Source: Pleodorina starrii (Eukaryota > Chlorophyta > Chlorophyceae > Chlamydomonadales > Volvocaceae). Taken from it: a stretch of DNA of 64,000 bases. The notes beneath the pieces are model-generated. The model was not told where the DNA came from, did not search any database, and saw only the letters and a list, made by a program, of their open reading frames with translations. Below, piece after piece: positions 34,321-44,725 of this stretch (within the stretch, counting starts at the first letter, position 1; each line of letters opens with the position of its first letter). The position numbers were made by a program, and so were the translations under genes. The stretch covers positions 868,001 through 932,000 of the forward strand of contig BRXU01000003.1 of assembly GCA_030267565.1 (NCBI GenBank), written 5' to 3'.

Positions 34321-34330
34321 GGCCGGGGCG

Positions 34331-34590
34331 TCTGTCCCGTCGGGGTTCGGGTGCAGGTAGGGGCGCCAATTGCGGGTGCGTCTGTTCTGAGGGAGCGGGT
34401 TGCGCGCCCGAGGCCGGGGTCTGTCCCGTCGGGGTTCGGGTGCGGGTCTGGGCGCCAATTGCGGGCGCGTCTGTTGCGGTGTCGGGCTGCGCGCCCAGGG
34501 CCAGCGGTCCCGTCGCGGTTCGATGGTTCGTCGTCGCGCCGGCTGCAGGCGCGCTTCTTGCGGGGGTCCGGGTCTGGTGCCTGGGGTGGG
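34331..34590 (+). repeat. ~88-bp tandem repeat, three copies
   Basis: Units begin CTGTCCCGTCGGGGTTCGGG at 34331 and 34421, with a diverged third unit (GTCCCGTCGCGGTTCG) at about 34508. All contain GCGCCAATTGCGGG-like and TTGCGCGCCC-like blocks. Confidence 0.7.
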
Positions 34591-35264
34591 GGCGTCCGTG
34601 GTCGGTTGTCAGGTCTAGGTCTGGTTTGCGCCCAAGAACTGCCTTTCTTTCACGCCGTGCAGCCGCTGATAGATTTGGGGTGTGATGCCTGCTGGCCTGC
34701 TCTCGACCTTGCTTTTTCTCTGATGACGATGCAACCTGCTCACATCTTCGTGCTGCCCTGCCACTCCGCCGTCATCCGTTCCCCAACTAATTGCAGGTGA
34801 GTACTATCTTACGTCGGGATGTGATGTCGGGGTGTGCAGTCCGTTGCAGCGCTGTCGCGTGAACTTGTTGGTTTGGGCCGCGCACCGTCAACCTCGCCGC
34901 TAAGGTAACAGGTATATTTGATCAGTGACTCCGTGACTCAGTGACTCCGTGACTCAGTGACTCCGGCTTCCTCTCATCGCCATTGCGCCAATGGCCCTGA
35001 CCCCCTTCCCTACAGGCTAATGCTGCCGTGCATGGGGCCAGGGCGCGCGCGGGCAGCAGCAGCTGGCAGGCGTGGACGCCCTGTGCAGCCTGCAGGTAAG
35101 CGCGGGGACGGGTGAGGGCAGTAGCGATGCGCCGTGCTTCCGGCTGTAGCCGGGCCTGCGTGCCGGGCTGCGGGCACTTGAGCGTCGAGGGCAGGGTTGT
35201 ACCGGATCGCGGGCAGGGGCAGGGATGTGGCGTTTAGCAGCTGATTGGGTTGTCGGGCAGGGCG

Positions 35265-35380
35265 GGTGTCTGGATCCGCCCATCGCAATCCGGGTAGCGG
35301 CGGTCCGTTGGCTTAGGTGCGCGAGCTTTAGTTGTGCAGCACTGTCGTGCCCTAGCGTCCAACAGCGTCCCCTGTTCCCA
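35265..35380 (+). repeat. ~110-bp local duplicate, copy 2
   Basis: Second copy of the segment at 34205-34320, separated from it by about 1 kb. Confidence 0.6.
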
Positions 35381-36247
35381 CTGCCGTACAGCGTCGATAG
35401 CACGGATGCGCCGCCGAATTGCAAGGTTCAGTGATGTGCTGGTGCACGGTCGTCAAGTAGCGCGCCCCTTCCCCACTTCCGCAGGAGCTGGATGCGGCAT
35501 CGGGGGCACGTTTAGCAGCTGGGTAAGGTAATGGGCCGGGCGCGATATCATTTCAAGCCCTGCACCGTAGCCGGGCAGGGCGAGGTGGGTTGAGCAGCCG
35601 GTCCGGTGTTTGTCAACACCCTCAACAAGGATCTGCATGTCCAAAATTTCAAGCTTCCGACCACTGACCACTGACGGCGGGGGTTCATTGTCTTACCAAA
35701 GGCTGGACGCCGGGGTTTGGGTTGGGTGGAGCGCCTTGCTGGATGCCGCGGTAGGGTTGCTTCCCCCCCGTGCCTTTAATCTTGACAGGCTAGTTGCCGT
35801 GGGCTCTACCCAAGAAGGGCTTGGTGCTTGACTATGACCGCGGTTTGGCCAGTCGCATTTTCGTTGCTTGCCGCCCAGCGGCAGCCCCTTCCAGCACGCA
35901 TCCGCACTGCTGGCAGCCGGCTAGCCTCCTCTGTGCCTGACCATGCAACCCCAGCCTCCGATTGCCCTCGGCGCTCACCACCCCGGCTTGACACACCAGG
36001 CGCCACATCAGTAGCGTGTGTGTGTTTGTTACATGGTTGGGGATGCGTGCCCCTCTCATGAACAAAATATCCATACGAGCCGAGGGCCCAAGGGAACAAA
36101 AACGCCTAAGAGCACGACAGTAGAAAGCCGTCCATGTAGGAGAAGGAGGTACTAGCGGCCAAAGGGGACAATATAGTTGCGGTGGGATCCCATCTCATCG
36201 CTTCCTCCATACCCTCGAATTGAGGGAACCCTTCATCTGCGCGGATG

Positions 36248-36350
36248 CTACTGTAAGGAGGGGCATTCCGTTTGAACATGCTTCTCGTCCCCTATTTGAC
36301 CATCCGCAACGCAGCAGGGACATTTTCGCTCAGTCCTAGGGACATGAACT
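36248..36350 (-). pseudogene. LINE ORF2 cysteine-tail relic
   Basis: Minus-strand frame VPRTERKCPCC...GDEKHVQTECPSLQ shows the C-x2-C...H-x4-C motif of non-LTR retrotransposon ORF2 ends. It is a different lineage from the relics at 25430 and 58140. Nothing upstream in the frame to 36649 is clearly RT-like. Confidence 0.5.
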
Positions 36351-36740
36351 CTGCCCACTCGTGATCTGTTGGCCGCAACCGCCCAACAGCACAATCGAAA
36401 CGCTAGGCACGGCATGCTGTGGCCACATGTAGCGTGTGTACGGCGCAGGGGCAGGCTTGCCGCTGTGCGCTTTGCCCATGGCCTCATGCAACGGTTTGGC
36501 TCTGGTGTGAGCGCCACTCTCTGCCTGTCGCAAAGGCCAGATGAAGCCACTGTCCCCGAAAACGGTTCCGTCGGCGCAGCCAAGGGAGGTATATTCTGCT
36601 GCCCACAGCGTCCCTGGCTTGACGCCATCCAGGTGCACGCCAGTCCCAAGAGGCGCGGACGAGGATATCCTTCTGTTGGTTAACTATCATGCATGTAGGC
36701 CTTGGCGAATGGGACGCCTCTTGCTGAACAGGGCAGTGAA
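36351..36740. other. Spacer with no recognisable feature
   Basis: Open frames on the minus strand continue from the LINE relic to 36649 but without conserved motifs. Nothing else is seen before the satellite at 36741. Confidence 0.4.
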
Positions 36741-39012
36741 GCCCTGCCCTGCACCTCCCCCCGCCCTGCCCAGCCCTGCCCTGCCCCGCCCTGCCCCGTC
36801 CAGCCCCGCCGTGCCTCGCCCAGCCCAGCCCTGCTATGCCCAGCCCAGCCCTGCCCAGCCCTGCCCAGCCCTCGCCCAGCCCCGCCCAGCCCCACCATGC
36901 CCTGCCCCGTCTCCGACCTGCCCTGCCCAGCCCAGCCCTGCCCAGCCCTGTCCATCCCAGCCCCGGCCCCGCCCCGCCCTGCCCCGCCCCGGACCCGACC
37001 TGCCCTGCCCCGCCCCGCCCCGCCCCGCCCCGCCCCGCCCCGCCCCGCCCCGCCCCGCCCCGCCCTGCCCTGCCCAGCCCATCCCCGGCCCGGGCCAGAC
37101 CCGCCCCGACCTCGCCCTGACCTGAACTGCCCTGCCACGGCCAGCGCCAGACCCGCCCCGCCGTGCCTCGCCCAGCCCTGCCCTGCCCTGCCCTGCCCCG
37201 CCCCGCCCTGGCCACGCCCGCCCCGGCCACGCCGTCCCCGGCGCTCGCCAAGCCCTGCCCAGCCCTGCCCAGCCCTGCCCAGCCCTGCCCAGCCCTGCCC
37301 AGCCCTGCCCAGCCCTGCCCAGCCCTGCCCAGCCCTGCCCAGCCCTGCCCAGCCCTGCCCAGCCCTGCCCAGCCCTGCCCTGGCCCGCCCTGGCCCCGCC
37401 CAGCCCTGCCCAGCCCTGCCCAGCCCTGCCCAGCCCTGCCCAGCCCTGCCCAGCCCTGCCCAGCCCTGCCAAGCCCTGCCCAGCCCTGCCCAGCCCTGCC
37501 CAGCCCTGCCCAGCCCTGCCCAGCCCTGCCCAGCCCTGCCCAGCCCTGCCCAGCCCTGCCCAGCCCTCCCCAGCCCTCCCCCCCCCTCGCCCACCCCCGC
37601 CCCGCCCGGCCCAGCCCTGCCCAGCCCTGCCCAGCCCGGCCCCGCCCTGCCCAGCCCTGCCCAGCCCTGCCCAGCCCTGCCCAGCCCTGCCCAGCCCTGC
37701 CCAGCCCTGCCCAGCCCTGCCCAGCCCTCGCCCAGCCCCGCCCAGCCCCACCATGCCCTGCCCCGTCTCCGTCCAGCCCAGCCCCGCCCAGCCCTGCCCA
37801 GCCCTGGCCATCCCCGCCCCGGCCCCGCCCCGCCCTGCCCCGCCGTGCCTCGCCCAGCCCTGCCCCGCCCCGCCCCGCCCCGCCCTGCCCTGCCCAGCCA
37901 ATCCCCGGCCCGGGCCAGACCCGCCCCGACCTCGCCCTGACCTGAACTGCCCTGCCACGGCCAGCGCCAGACCCGCCCCGCCGTGCCTCGCCCAGCCCTG
38001 CCCTGCCCTGCCCCGCCCTGGCCACGCCCGCCCCGGCCACGCCGTCCCCGGCGCTCGCCAAGCCCTGCCCACCCCTGCCCAGCCCTGCCCAGCCCTGCCC
38101 AGCCCTGCCCAGCCCTGCCCAGCCCTGCCCAGCCCCGCCCTGGCCCCGCCCGCCCCGGCCACGCCGTCCCCGGCGCTCGCCAAGCCCTGCCCAGCCCTGC
38201 CCAGCCCTGCCCAGCCCTGCCCAGCCCTGCCCGGCCCTGCCCAGCCCTGCCCAGCCCTGCCCAGCCCTGCCCAGCCCTGCCCAGCCCTGCCCAGCCCTGC
38301 CCAGCCCTGCCCAGAACTCATCCAGCCCCGCCCAGCCCTGCCCAGCCCAGCCCCCCCCCGCCCAGCCCCACCATGCCCTGCCCCGTCTCCGACCTGCCCT
38401 GCCCAGCCCAGCCCTGCCCAGCCCTGTCCATACCAGCCCCGGCCCCGCCCCGCCCTGCCCCGCCGTGCCTCGCCCAGCCCTGCCCTTCCCTGCCCCGCCC
38501 CGCCCTGGCCACGCCCGCCCCGGCCACGCCGTCCCCGGCGCTCGCCAAGCCCTGCCCAGCCCTGCCCAGCCCTGCCCAGCCCTGCCCAGCCCTGCCCAGA
38601 ACTCATCCAGCCCCGCCCAGCCCTGCCCAGCCCTGCCCAGCCCCGCCCAGCCCCACCATGCCCTGCCCCGTCTCCGACCTGCCCTGCCCAGCCCAGCCCT
38701 GCCCAGCCCTGTCCATACCAGCCCCGGCCCCGCCCCGCCCTGCCCCGCCCCGGACCCGACCTGCCTTGCCCCGCCCCCCCCCGCCCCGCCCTGCCCTGCC
38801 CAGCCCATCCCCGGCCCGGGCCAGACCCGCCCCGACCTCGCCCTGACCTGAACTGCCCTGCCACGGCCAGCGCCAGACCCGCCCCGCCGTGCCTCGCCCA
38901 GCCCTGCCCAGCCCTGCCCAGCCCCGCCCCGGCCCCGCCCGCCGCGGCCACGCCGTCCCCGGCCCTCGCCGAGCCCTGCCCCGCCCTGCCCTGCCCCGCC
39001 CCGCGCACCCTG
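36741..39012. repeat. CCCTGCCCAG-type satellite with higher-order units
   Basis: The basic unit is the 10-mer CCCTGCCCAG, mixed with CCCCGCC. Landmarks recur in the same order and reveal higher-order units of several hundred bp: CTCGCCAAGCCCTG at 37248, 38053, 38177 and 38540; CCTGCCACGGCCAGCGCC at 37131, 37951 and 38857; and ACCATGCCCTGCCCCGTCTC at 36893, 37749, 38370 and 38656. A 10-bp period has few stops in any frame, so several frames on both strands stay open for hundreds of codons. These are not genes. One strand is almost pure C with T and little G outside GCC, i.e. strongly skewed. Confidence 0.92.
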
Positions 39013-40108
39013 CCTTCGATCAGTATGAGAGCACCCAGGGCCTGCTCGCTCACCCATTAGGACGCGGCTGCACTCCCAAGGTGCGCGTACGCACATGCTC
39101 GCTGGTCTTTTACATCCAATTTATTATGGTTATCCGGTATCTGCGCGCGTTGCAGTGTCCTGCCTTCGAGAAATATGCGAGCACCCAGGGCCTGCTCGCT
39201 CATCCATTACAACCCGGCTGCACTCCCTCGTTGCGCGTACGCGCATGCTCGCTGGTCTAATAAATCATACGTAAAGTGATCATCCGGTATCTGCGCGCGT
39301 TGCATTGTCCTGGCTTCGAGAAATATGAGAGCACCGAGGGCCTGCTCGCTCATCCATTCGAACCCGGCTGCACTCCCGCGTTGCGCGTACGCGCATGCTC
39401 GCTGGTCAAATAAATCATACGTAAAGTGATCATCCGGTATCTGCGCGCGTTGCATTGTCCTGGCTTCGAGAAATATGAGAGCACCCAGGGCCTGCTCGCT
39501 CATCCATTCGAACCCGGCTGCACTCCCGCGTTGCGCGTACGCGCATGCTCGCTGGTCAAATAAATCATACGTAAAGTGATCATCCGGTATCTGTGCGCGT
39601 TGCGTTGTCCTGCCTTCGAGAAATATGAGAGCACCCAGGGCCTGCTCGCTCATCCATTCGAACCCGGCTGCACTCCCTCGTTGCGCGTACGCGCATGCTC
39701 GCTGGTCTAATAAATCATACGTAAAGTGATCATCCGGTATCTGCGCGCGTTGCATTGTCCTGGCTTCGAGAAATATGAGAGCACCCAGGGCCTGCTCGCT
39801 CATCCATTAGAACCCGGCTGCACTCCCGCGTTGCGCGTACGCGCATGCTCGCTGGTCAAATAAATCATACGTAAAGGGATCATCCGGTATCTGCGCGCGT
39901 TGCATTGTCCTGCCTTGGAGAAATATGAGAGCACCCAGGGCCTGCTCGCTCATCCATTCGAACCCGGCTGCACTCCCGCGTTGCGCGTGCGCGCATGCTC
40001 GCTGGTCAAATAAATCATACGTAAAGGGATCATCCGGTATCTGCGCGCGTTGCGTTGTCCTGCCTTCGAGAAATATGAGAGCACCCAGGGCCTGCTCGCT
40101 CATCCATT
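39013..40108 (-). repeat. 150-bp satellite, left array, about 7-8 units
   Basis: Units repeat at exactly 150 bp (GCACCCAGGG at 39031, 39181, and so on to 40081). They are homogeneous except for the first one or two. The reverse complement starts CAGCGAGCATGCGCGTACGC. Because 150 is divisible by three, a 50-residue peptide repeats on each strand, but differences between units are mostly replacement changes, which argues against coding. Confidence 0.92.
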
Positions 40109-40164
40109 GCGCGTTTTCCCAAAATCGTAAACAAAATGCCGTGCTCGCGCAAACAACGCATTAC
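40109..40164 (-). repeat. 56-bp satellite boundary unit, left copy
   Basis: GCGCGTTTTCCCAAAATCGT...CAACGCATTAC closes the array. An almost identical copy (one difference) closes the right array at 44593-44648. The copia sequence starts immediately after it. Confidence 0.85.
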
Positions 40165-40169
40165 GGGTG

Positions 40170-43100
40170 ATGCTGCAGAAGGTTTACGTCGTGCCGGATT
40201 TCGACCAGTCCCTGTTCTCAGTGAAGGCGCTGAAAGAAGCGCTGGGGTGCCCGGTGAGCGCGCACCTCGGGGGGCCGGAGTCGAGCATTGAGGTGGACGG
40301 CCAACCCGCGTTGGAGGTTTTTGAGAGGGACGGGATGTACTACCTGCGAGAGCAGGAGCAGCAGCAGCAGCAGGCCGCGTCGCTAGGGCCCGTCTCGGCA
40401 CAGGACCCCGGCTCGGCGCAGGGGTCCGACTCGTCGCGAGATCACCCGCCGGAAGGGGGGCGGGGAGCACCGCCAGCCGTTTCCCCGGGGGCCACGATTT
40501 CGGTTGTTCAGAGTTCCCGAGGCCCGGTAACCGCCCCGGTGAGCAATGCAGGGCTCTCGGCGGGGGATAGGGAGTTCCTGAATGATGCGTTGCGGAAGCG
40601 TTACGAGGTGGCGCAGAGGTTCGAGGAGAATGCATGGCGTAGGGTCCACCAGGAGATGGCGGTGGAGAGCGCGCGCGTGACTGCTGAGAAGAAGACGGCG
40701 CACATCACTCGGGTAGCGAAGGTGCACAGTGAGCGCGTCAAGGAGCGGGAGGAGAAGCGGAAGGCTCTGCTGTTCCACCGCCGCCTGGGGCATGCTGGTT
40801 TCAGGTCGATGACGAGGTTCGCACGAGGTGGGGTGTCAACCCGTGTGAGCACGCTAGGAATTAGGGCGGCGCAGCGCGGCGTGTGCGAGCCCTGTGCTCT
40901 GGGCAAGCAGACCCAGCAGCCACACCCGTCCACTGGCCACGTCGCGGCCCGGCGGCTGGACCAGGTCCACATGGACGTGGGAGTCATGCCCATCACTTCG
41001 GCGGGCGGTAACGGGTACTACGCCACTTTTTATGATGAGTTCACCAAGTTTTCGGAGGTGCGGTGCATTGAGCACAAGTCAGATGTTCCCCTGGTCGTTC
41101 GCGAGGTCTTGACTCTTTGGCAGACCCAGACGGGCGACAAGGTCCGCCGCGTGCATACGGACCGGGGTGGTGAGTACGTCAACAAAGATCTGCTTTCAGT
41201 GTTCGCGGAGATGGGTGTTTTGCATGAGAAGACCGCACCGTATTCCCCCCAGCAGAACGGTGCGGCTGAGCGCCTGAACAGGACGCTCATGGATCGCGTG
41301 CGGGCCATGTTGATTGATTCCGGGCAGCCGCAGGACATGTGGGGCGAGGCCATTCGGACGGCCAACCTGCTCCGCAACGTGACCCCCACGAGTGACAGTG
41401 CGCTGACGCCGTGGGAGCGTTTTACCGGCCAAAAGCCGGATTTGTCGAGGCTGCGGGTGTTCGGGAGCGTTGCGTACGTGATGGTGCCAAGCCAAAAGCG
41501 GAAGAAGCTGGATCCCGTCGCGATTAAGGGGGTTATGGTGGGCTACGAGGGGGGGCTCAGTGCGTGGCGCATCTGGGACCCGATTGCCCAAAAGCTGCAT
41601 TTGAGCACTGATGTCGTTTTCAATGAGCAACGCCGCTGGGGGTGTGACACCCAGCACTACTCCGATTCGGACTCGGATTCAAGCTCGTATCTGGGTCCGG
41701 AGGAGGAGGAGGTGGATGAGTCCGGCCCCGATACCGACCCTGATGCGGACGGTGACGGGCCAGGCGCCGATGAGGAGGATGAGTCTTCCGGTGATGGAGG
41801 GGGCAGCGCGGGTGAGCCCGAGGGCGCCGACCCGCCTGACTCCCCGCCTGGGGGCGACTCGCCGGGAGATGCGAATCCGCCGTACGCCCCGGAGGAGAAT
41901 GTTCGGCGATCTGCTAGGATGAATAAGGGGAAGATGCCGGCGCGGTACGTCGGGACTGTGGCGTCGGATGTGCCGGTGCCAACCACGGCTGACGAAGCCA
42001 TGGCATCGCTATACGGAGAGTTTTGGACTGAAGCAATGGAGGAGGAAATGGCCTCACATCGTGCTAAGGGCACGTTTTCCCTTGTCCAGTCACCCCCTGG
42101 GGTCCGTCCTCTTGGCAGCAAATGGGTTTTCTCGCTCAAGCAGGATGAGAATGGGGTTGTCGAGCGTTTTAAGGCGCGATGGGTGGTCAAGGGATTTATG
42201 CAGCGTGAAGGAATTGATTTTGAGGAAGTGTTCGCGCCCGTTAGCAAGCAATCAACGCTGCGGGCTTTTCTGTCCATGGTCGCGGCCGGCAACATGGAGC
42301 TGCATCAGCTCGATGTGAAGACCGCTTTTCTGAACGGGGAGCTGGAGGAGGAAATTTACGTTACGCAGCCCCCGGGTTTCGAAGTGGGTGGGCCCAACGT
42401 CGTGGCCCGCCTTCACAAGGCTTTGTACGGACTGCGCCAGGCGTCGCGCACGTGGTACAAGACCTTGCACGAGCGGTTGAAGGCCATGGGGTACGAGCAG
42501 TCTGCTGCGGATCCCAGCTTGTATGTGCGCGTCGAGGATGGAGTGCAGGTGTACGTTTTGGTGTACGTGGACGACGTGTTGGTCGCGTCGGTGAGCCATG
42601 AGCTGGTTTTACAGGCCAAGGCCGAGCTCATGCGCCAGTTCGAGTGCCGGGACATGGGCGAGGCGAGCGTTTTCTTGGGGATGGAGATCAAGCGGAACAG
42701 GGAGTGCAACTCCCTGGCTTTGTCCCAGAAGCGCATGATTTCGGGGTTGGTGTCCAACTACGGCATGGAGGGTGCGCAGCCCAAGCCGGTTCCCATGGCC
42801 CAGGGGACTGTCCTGGTAAAGTCGGGCAGTGAGGAGCGCTTGGATCGTGGGAGGTACCCGTACAGCGAGCTCGTTGGCAGTCTGCTGTACATCGCCGGGT
42901 GCACGCGCCCCGATATTTCCTATGCCGTGGGAGTGCTGACGAGGCACATGGCGAACCCGTCGATGGAGCACTGGAAGGCCGCAAAGGGAGTCGTGCGTTA
43001 TTTGGCGGGTACGGTTGATTACGGTATCGTTTTCGGAGGAGAGCGCGTGAGCGAAGGAATGGTCGGTTTCAGTGATGCTGATCACGCGGGCTGTTTGGAC

Positions 43101-43523
43101 AGCCGGAGGTCGACGACTGGCTACGTGTTTACGGTGCACGGTGGCGCTGTCAGCTGGGCGAGCAAGATCCAGCGGAGCGTTGCTGTCTCAACCATGGAGG
43201 CCGAGTATATGGCGGCTTCGGAGGCTTCGAAGGAGGCGCTATGGCTGCGGCAACTGCTGTCGGATTTGAAATACGAAGTTCGCCCGACAGCGATCAACTG
43301 CGACAGCCAGAGCGCCATCAAGGTCATCAAGAATCCGGTTGTGTCGGTCAAATCGAAGCATATCGCGATCCGGTATCATTCCGTTCGCGAGCAGGTCATG
43401 TTTGGTTCGGTTGTGATGGTTGATTGCCGGACGGATGAGATGGTGGCCGATATTTTGACGAAGCCGCTGCCGACGGAGAAGTTCGAGCAGCACCGCGCGA
43501 GCATGGGGGTGTGCAAGATCTGA
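40170..43523 (+). CDS. Copia-type Pol polyprotein, N-terminally truncated
   Basis: 1,117 residues from the first ATG, with no stops or frameshifts. The start VYVVPDFDQSLFSVKAL is the tail of the aspartic protease; the catalytic D-S/T-G part is lost. The HHCC zinc region follows (LFHRRLGHAGF, CEPCALGK). The integrase core has D (DQVHMDVG), D (HTDRGGEY, about residue 329) and E (QQNGAAERLN). RT motifs are FKARWVVKGF, LDVKTAFLNGEL, ALYGLRQASRTWY and YVDDVLVAS (about residue 798). RNase H carries GFSDADHAGC, STMEAEYMA and CDSQSAIKV, and the frame ends LTKPLPTEKFEQHRASMGVC. The enzyme domains look intact, so the truncation is recent. Without gag and protease it could not move by itself. Confidence 0.95.
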   Translation: MLQKVYVVPDFDQSLFSVKALKEALGCPVSAHLGGPESSIEVDGQPALEVFERDGMYYLREQEQQQQQAASLGPVSAQDPGSAQGSDSSRDHPPEGGRGAPPAVSPGATISVVQSSRGPVTAPVSNAGLSAGDREFLNDALRKRYEVAQRFEENAWRRVHQEMAVESARVTAEKKTAHITRVAKVHSERVKEREEKRKALLFHRRLGHAGFRSMTRFARGGVSTRVSTLGIRAAQRGVCEPCALGKQTQQPHPSTGHVAARRLDQVHMDVGVMPITSAGGNGYYATFYDEFTKFSEVRCIEHKSDVPLVVREVLTLWQTQTGDKVRRVHTDRGGEYVNKDLLSVFAEMGVLHEKTAPYSPQQNGAAERLNRTLMDRVRAMLIDSGQPQDMWGEAIRTANLLRNVTPTSDSALTPWERFTGQKPDLSRLRVFGSVAYVMVPSQKRKKLDPVAIKGVMVGYEGGLSAWRIWDPIAQKLHLSTDVVFNEQRRWGCDTQHYSDSDSDSSSYLGPEEEEVDESGPDTDPDADGDGPGADEEDESSGDGGGSAGEPEGADPPDSPPGGDSPGDANPPYAPEENVRRSARMNKGKMPARYVGTVASDVPVPTTADEAMASLYGEFWTEAMEEEMASHRAKGTFSLVQSPPGVRPLGSKWVFSLKQDENGVVERFKARWVVKGFMQREGIDFEEVFAPVSKQSTLRAFLSMVAAGNMELHQLDVKTAFLNGELEEEIYVTQPPGFEVGGPNVVARLHKALYGLRQASRTWYKTLHERLKAMGYEQSAADPSLYVRVEDGVQVYVLVYVDDVLVASVSHELVLQAKAELMRQFECRDMGEASVFLGMEIKRNRECNSLALSQKRMISGLVSNYGMEGAQPKPVPMAQGTVLVKSGSEERLDRGRYPYSELVGSLLYIAGCTRPDISYAVGVLTRHMANPSMEHWKAAKGVVRYLAGTVDYGIVFGGERVSEGMVGFSDADHAGCLDSRRSTTGYVFTVHGGAVSWASKIQRSVAVSTMEAEYMAASEASKEALWLRQLLSDLKYEVRPTAINCDSQSAIKVIKNPVVSVKSKHIAIRYHSVREQVMFGSVVMVDCRTDEMVADILTKPLPTEKFEQHRASMGVCKI

Positions 43524-43534
43524 CCGCGTGGGAG

Positions 43535-43678
43535 TGTTGAGGTTCGGACTATTACGTTCAGACTTGCATTGCTCCGGAACTGTACGACATCTCTATCTGG
43601 TGTGCTTTGGCTAGCAAAGCATCGTCTGTCTTACTTGTAACATCGGAATGTCTACCAATTGACTCTCGATCCACAACA
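43535..43678 (+). repeat. Copia 3' LTR, 144 bp
   Basis: Starts TGTTG and ends CAACA, the canonical inverted LTR ends, right after the purine tract GCGTGGGAG. TGTAA at about 43636 could serve as the algal polyadenylation signal. No 5' partner is in the window. Confidence 0.85.
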
Positions 43679-44592
43679 CTCGCTCATCCATTCGAACCCG
43701 GCTGCACTCCCGCGTTGCGCGTGCGCGCATGCTCGCTGGTCAAATAAATCATACGTAAAGGGATCATCCGGTATCTGCGCGCGTTGCGTTGTCCTGCCTT
43801 CGAGAAATATGAGAGCACCCAGGGCCTGCTCGCTCATCCATTCGAACCCGGCTGCACTCCCGCGTTGCGCGTGCGCGCATGCTCGCTGGTCAAATAAATC
43901 ATACGTAAAGGGATCATCCGGTATCTGCGCGCGTTGCGTTGTCCTGCCTTCGAGAAATATGAGAGCACCCAGGGCCTGCTCGCTCATCCATTCGAACCCG
44001 GCTGCGCTCCCGCGTTGCGCGTACGCGCATGCTCGCTGGTCAAATAAATCAAACGTAAAGTGATCATCCGGTATCTGTGCGCGTTGCGTTGTCCTGCCTT
44101 CGAGAAATATGAGAGCACCCAGGGCCTGCTCGCTCATCCATTCGAACCCGGCTGCACTCCCGCGTTGCGCGTACGCGCATGCTCGCTGGTCTAATAAATC
44201 ATACGTAAAGGGATCATCCGGTATCTGTGCGCGATGCATTGTCCTGCCTTCGAGAAATATGAGAGCACCCAGGGCCTGCTCGCTCATCCATTCGAACCCG
44301 GCTGCACTCCCGCGTTGCGCGTGCGCGCATGCTCGCTGGTCAAATAAATCATACGTAAAGGGATCATCCGGTATCTGCGCGCGTTGCGTTGTCCTGCCTT
44401 GGAGAAATATGAGAGCACCCAGGGCCTGCTCGCTCATCCATTCGAACCCGGCTGCACTCCCGCGTTGCGCGTGCGCGCATGCTCGCTGGTCAAATAAATC
44501 ATACGTAAAGGGATCATCCGGTATCTGCGCGCGTTGCGTTGTCCTGCCTTCGAGAAATATGAGAGCACCCAGGGCCTGCTCGCTCATCCATT
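43679..44592 (-). repeat. 150-bp satellite, right array, about 6 units
   Basis: Same family and orientation as 39013-40108, with GAGAGCACCC at 43811, 43961, 44111, 44261, 44411 and 44561. It begins mid-unit (CTCGCTCATCC) at the copia LTR. Confidence 0.92.
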
Positions 44593-44648
44593 GCGCGTTT
44601 TCCCAAAATCGTAAACAAAGTGCCGTGCTCGCGCAAACAACGCATTAC
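44593..44648 (-). repeat. 56-bp satellite boundary unit, right copy
   Basis: Differs from 40109-40164 at one position (AAAGTGCC for AAAATGCC). Here it is followed by unrelated DNA (AGCTATTGCCC), the presumed original edge of the array. Confidence 0.85.
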
Positions 44649-44725
44649 AGCTATTGCCCTTCAATTGAAACCCTGAGTAGAAACAAGTGACATGGTCGTA
44701 TGGGGAAGTTTACTTTGGTCATACC

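Larger units (their letters stand above)
33731..36247. other. Unassigned DNA inside the 18-kb element
   Basis: No recognisable gene. A 77-codon plus ORF (ending 33951) has no family resemblance. Strong splice-like signals occur at 34799/34800 (TTGCAG|GTGAGT), 35017 (CTACAG|), 35096/35097 (CAG|GTAAGC) and 35483 (CCGCAG|GAGCTGG, with GTAAGG at 35524). They suggest decayed exons of an unknown gene on the plus strand. An 11-bp tandem GTGACTC(C/A)GTG lies at 34924-34966. Confidence 0.4.
40165..43678 (+). mobile_element. 5'-truncated Ty1/copia retrotransposon
   Basis: Protease end, integrase, RT and RNase H, then a purine-rich tract (GTGGGAG) and one LTR at 43535-43678. The 5' LTR, gag and most of the protease are missing. 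The left end joins the satellite boundary unit. The right LTR end lies directly in the 150-bp array, which shows the original insertion was into the satellite. Confidence 0.9.

Noticed and set aside
36484..39096. Very long ORFs (up to 870 codons) on both strands across the GC-rich array
   Set aside because: They are a by-product of the CCCTGCCCAG-type repeat, which lacks stops in several frames; the peptides are low-complexity [22 protein letters not shown] repeats on opposite strands of the same DNA.
39013..44592. CRISPR-like regular repeats
   Set aside because: The whole 150-bp unit repeats, with no unique spacers, in a eukaryotic nuclear context; it is a satellite.
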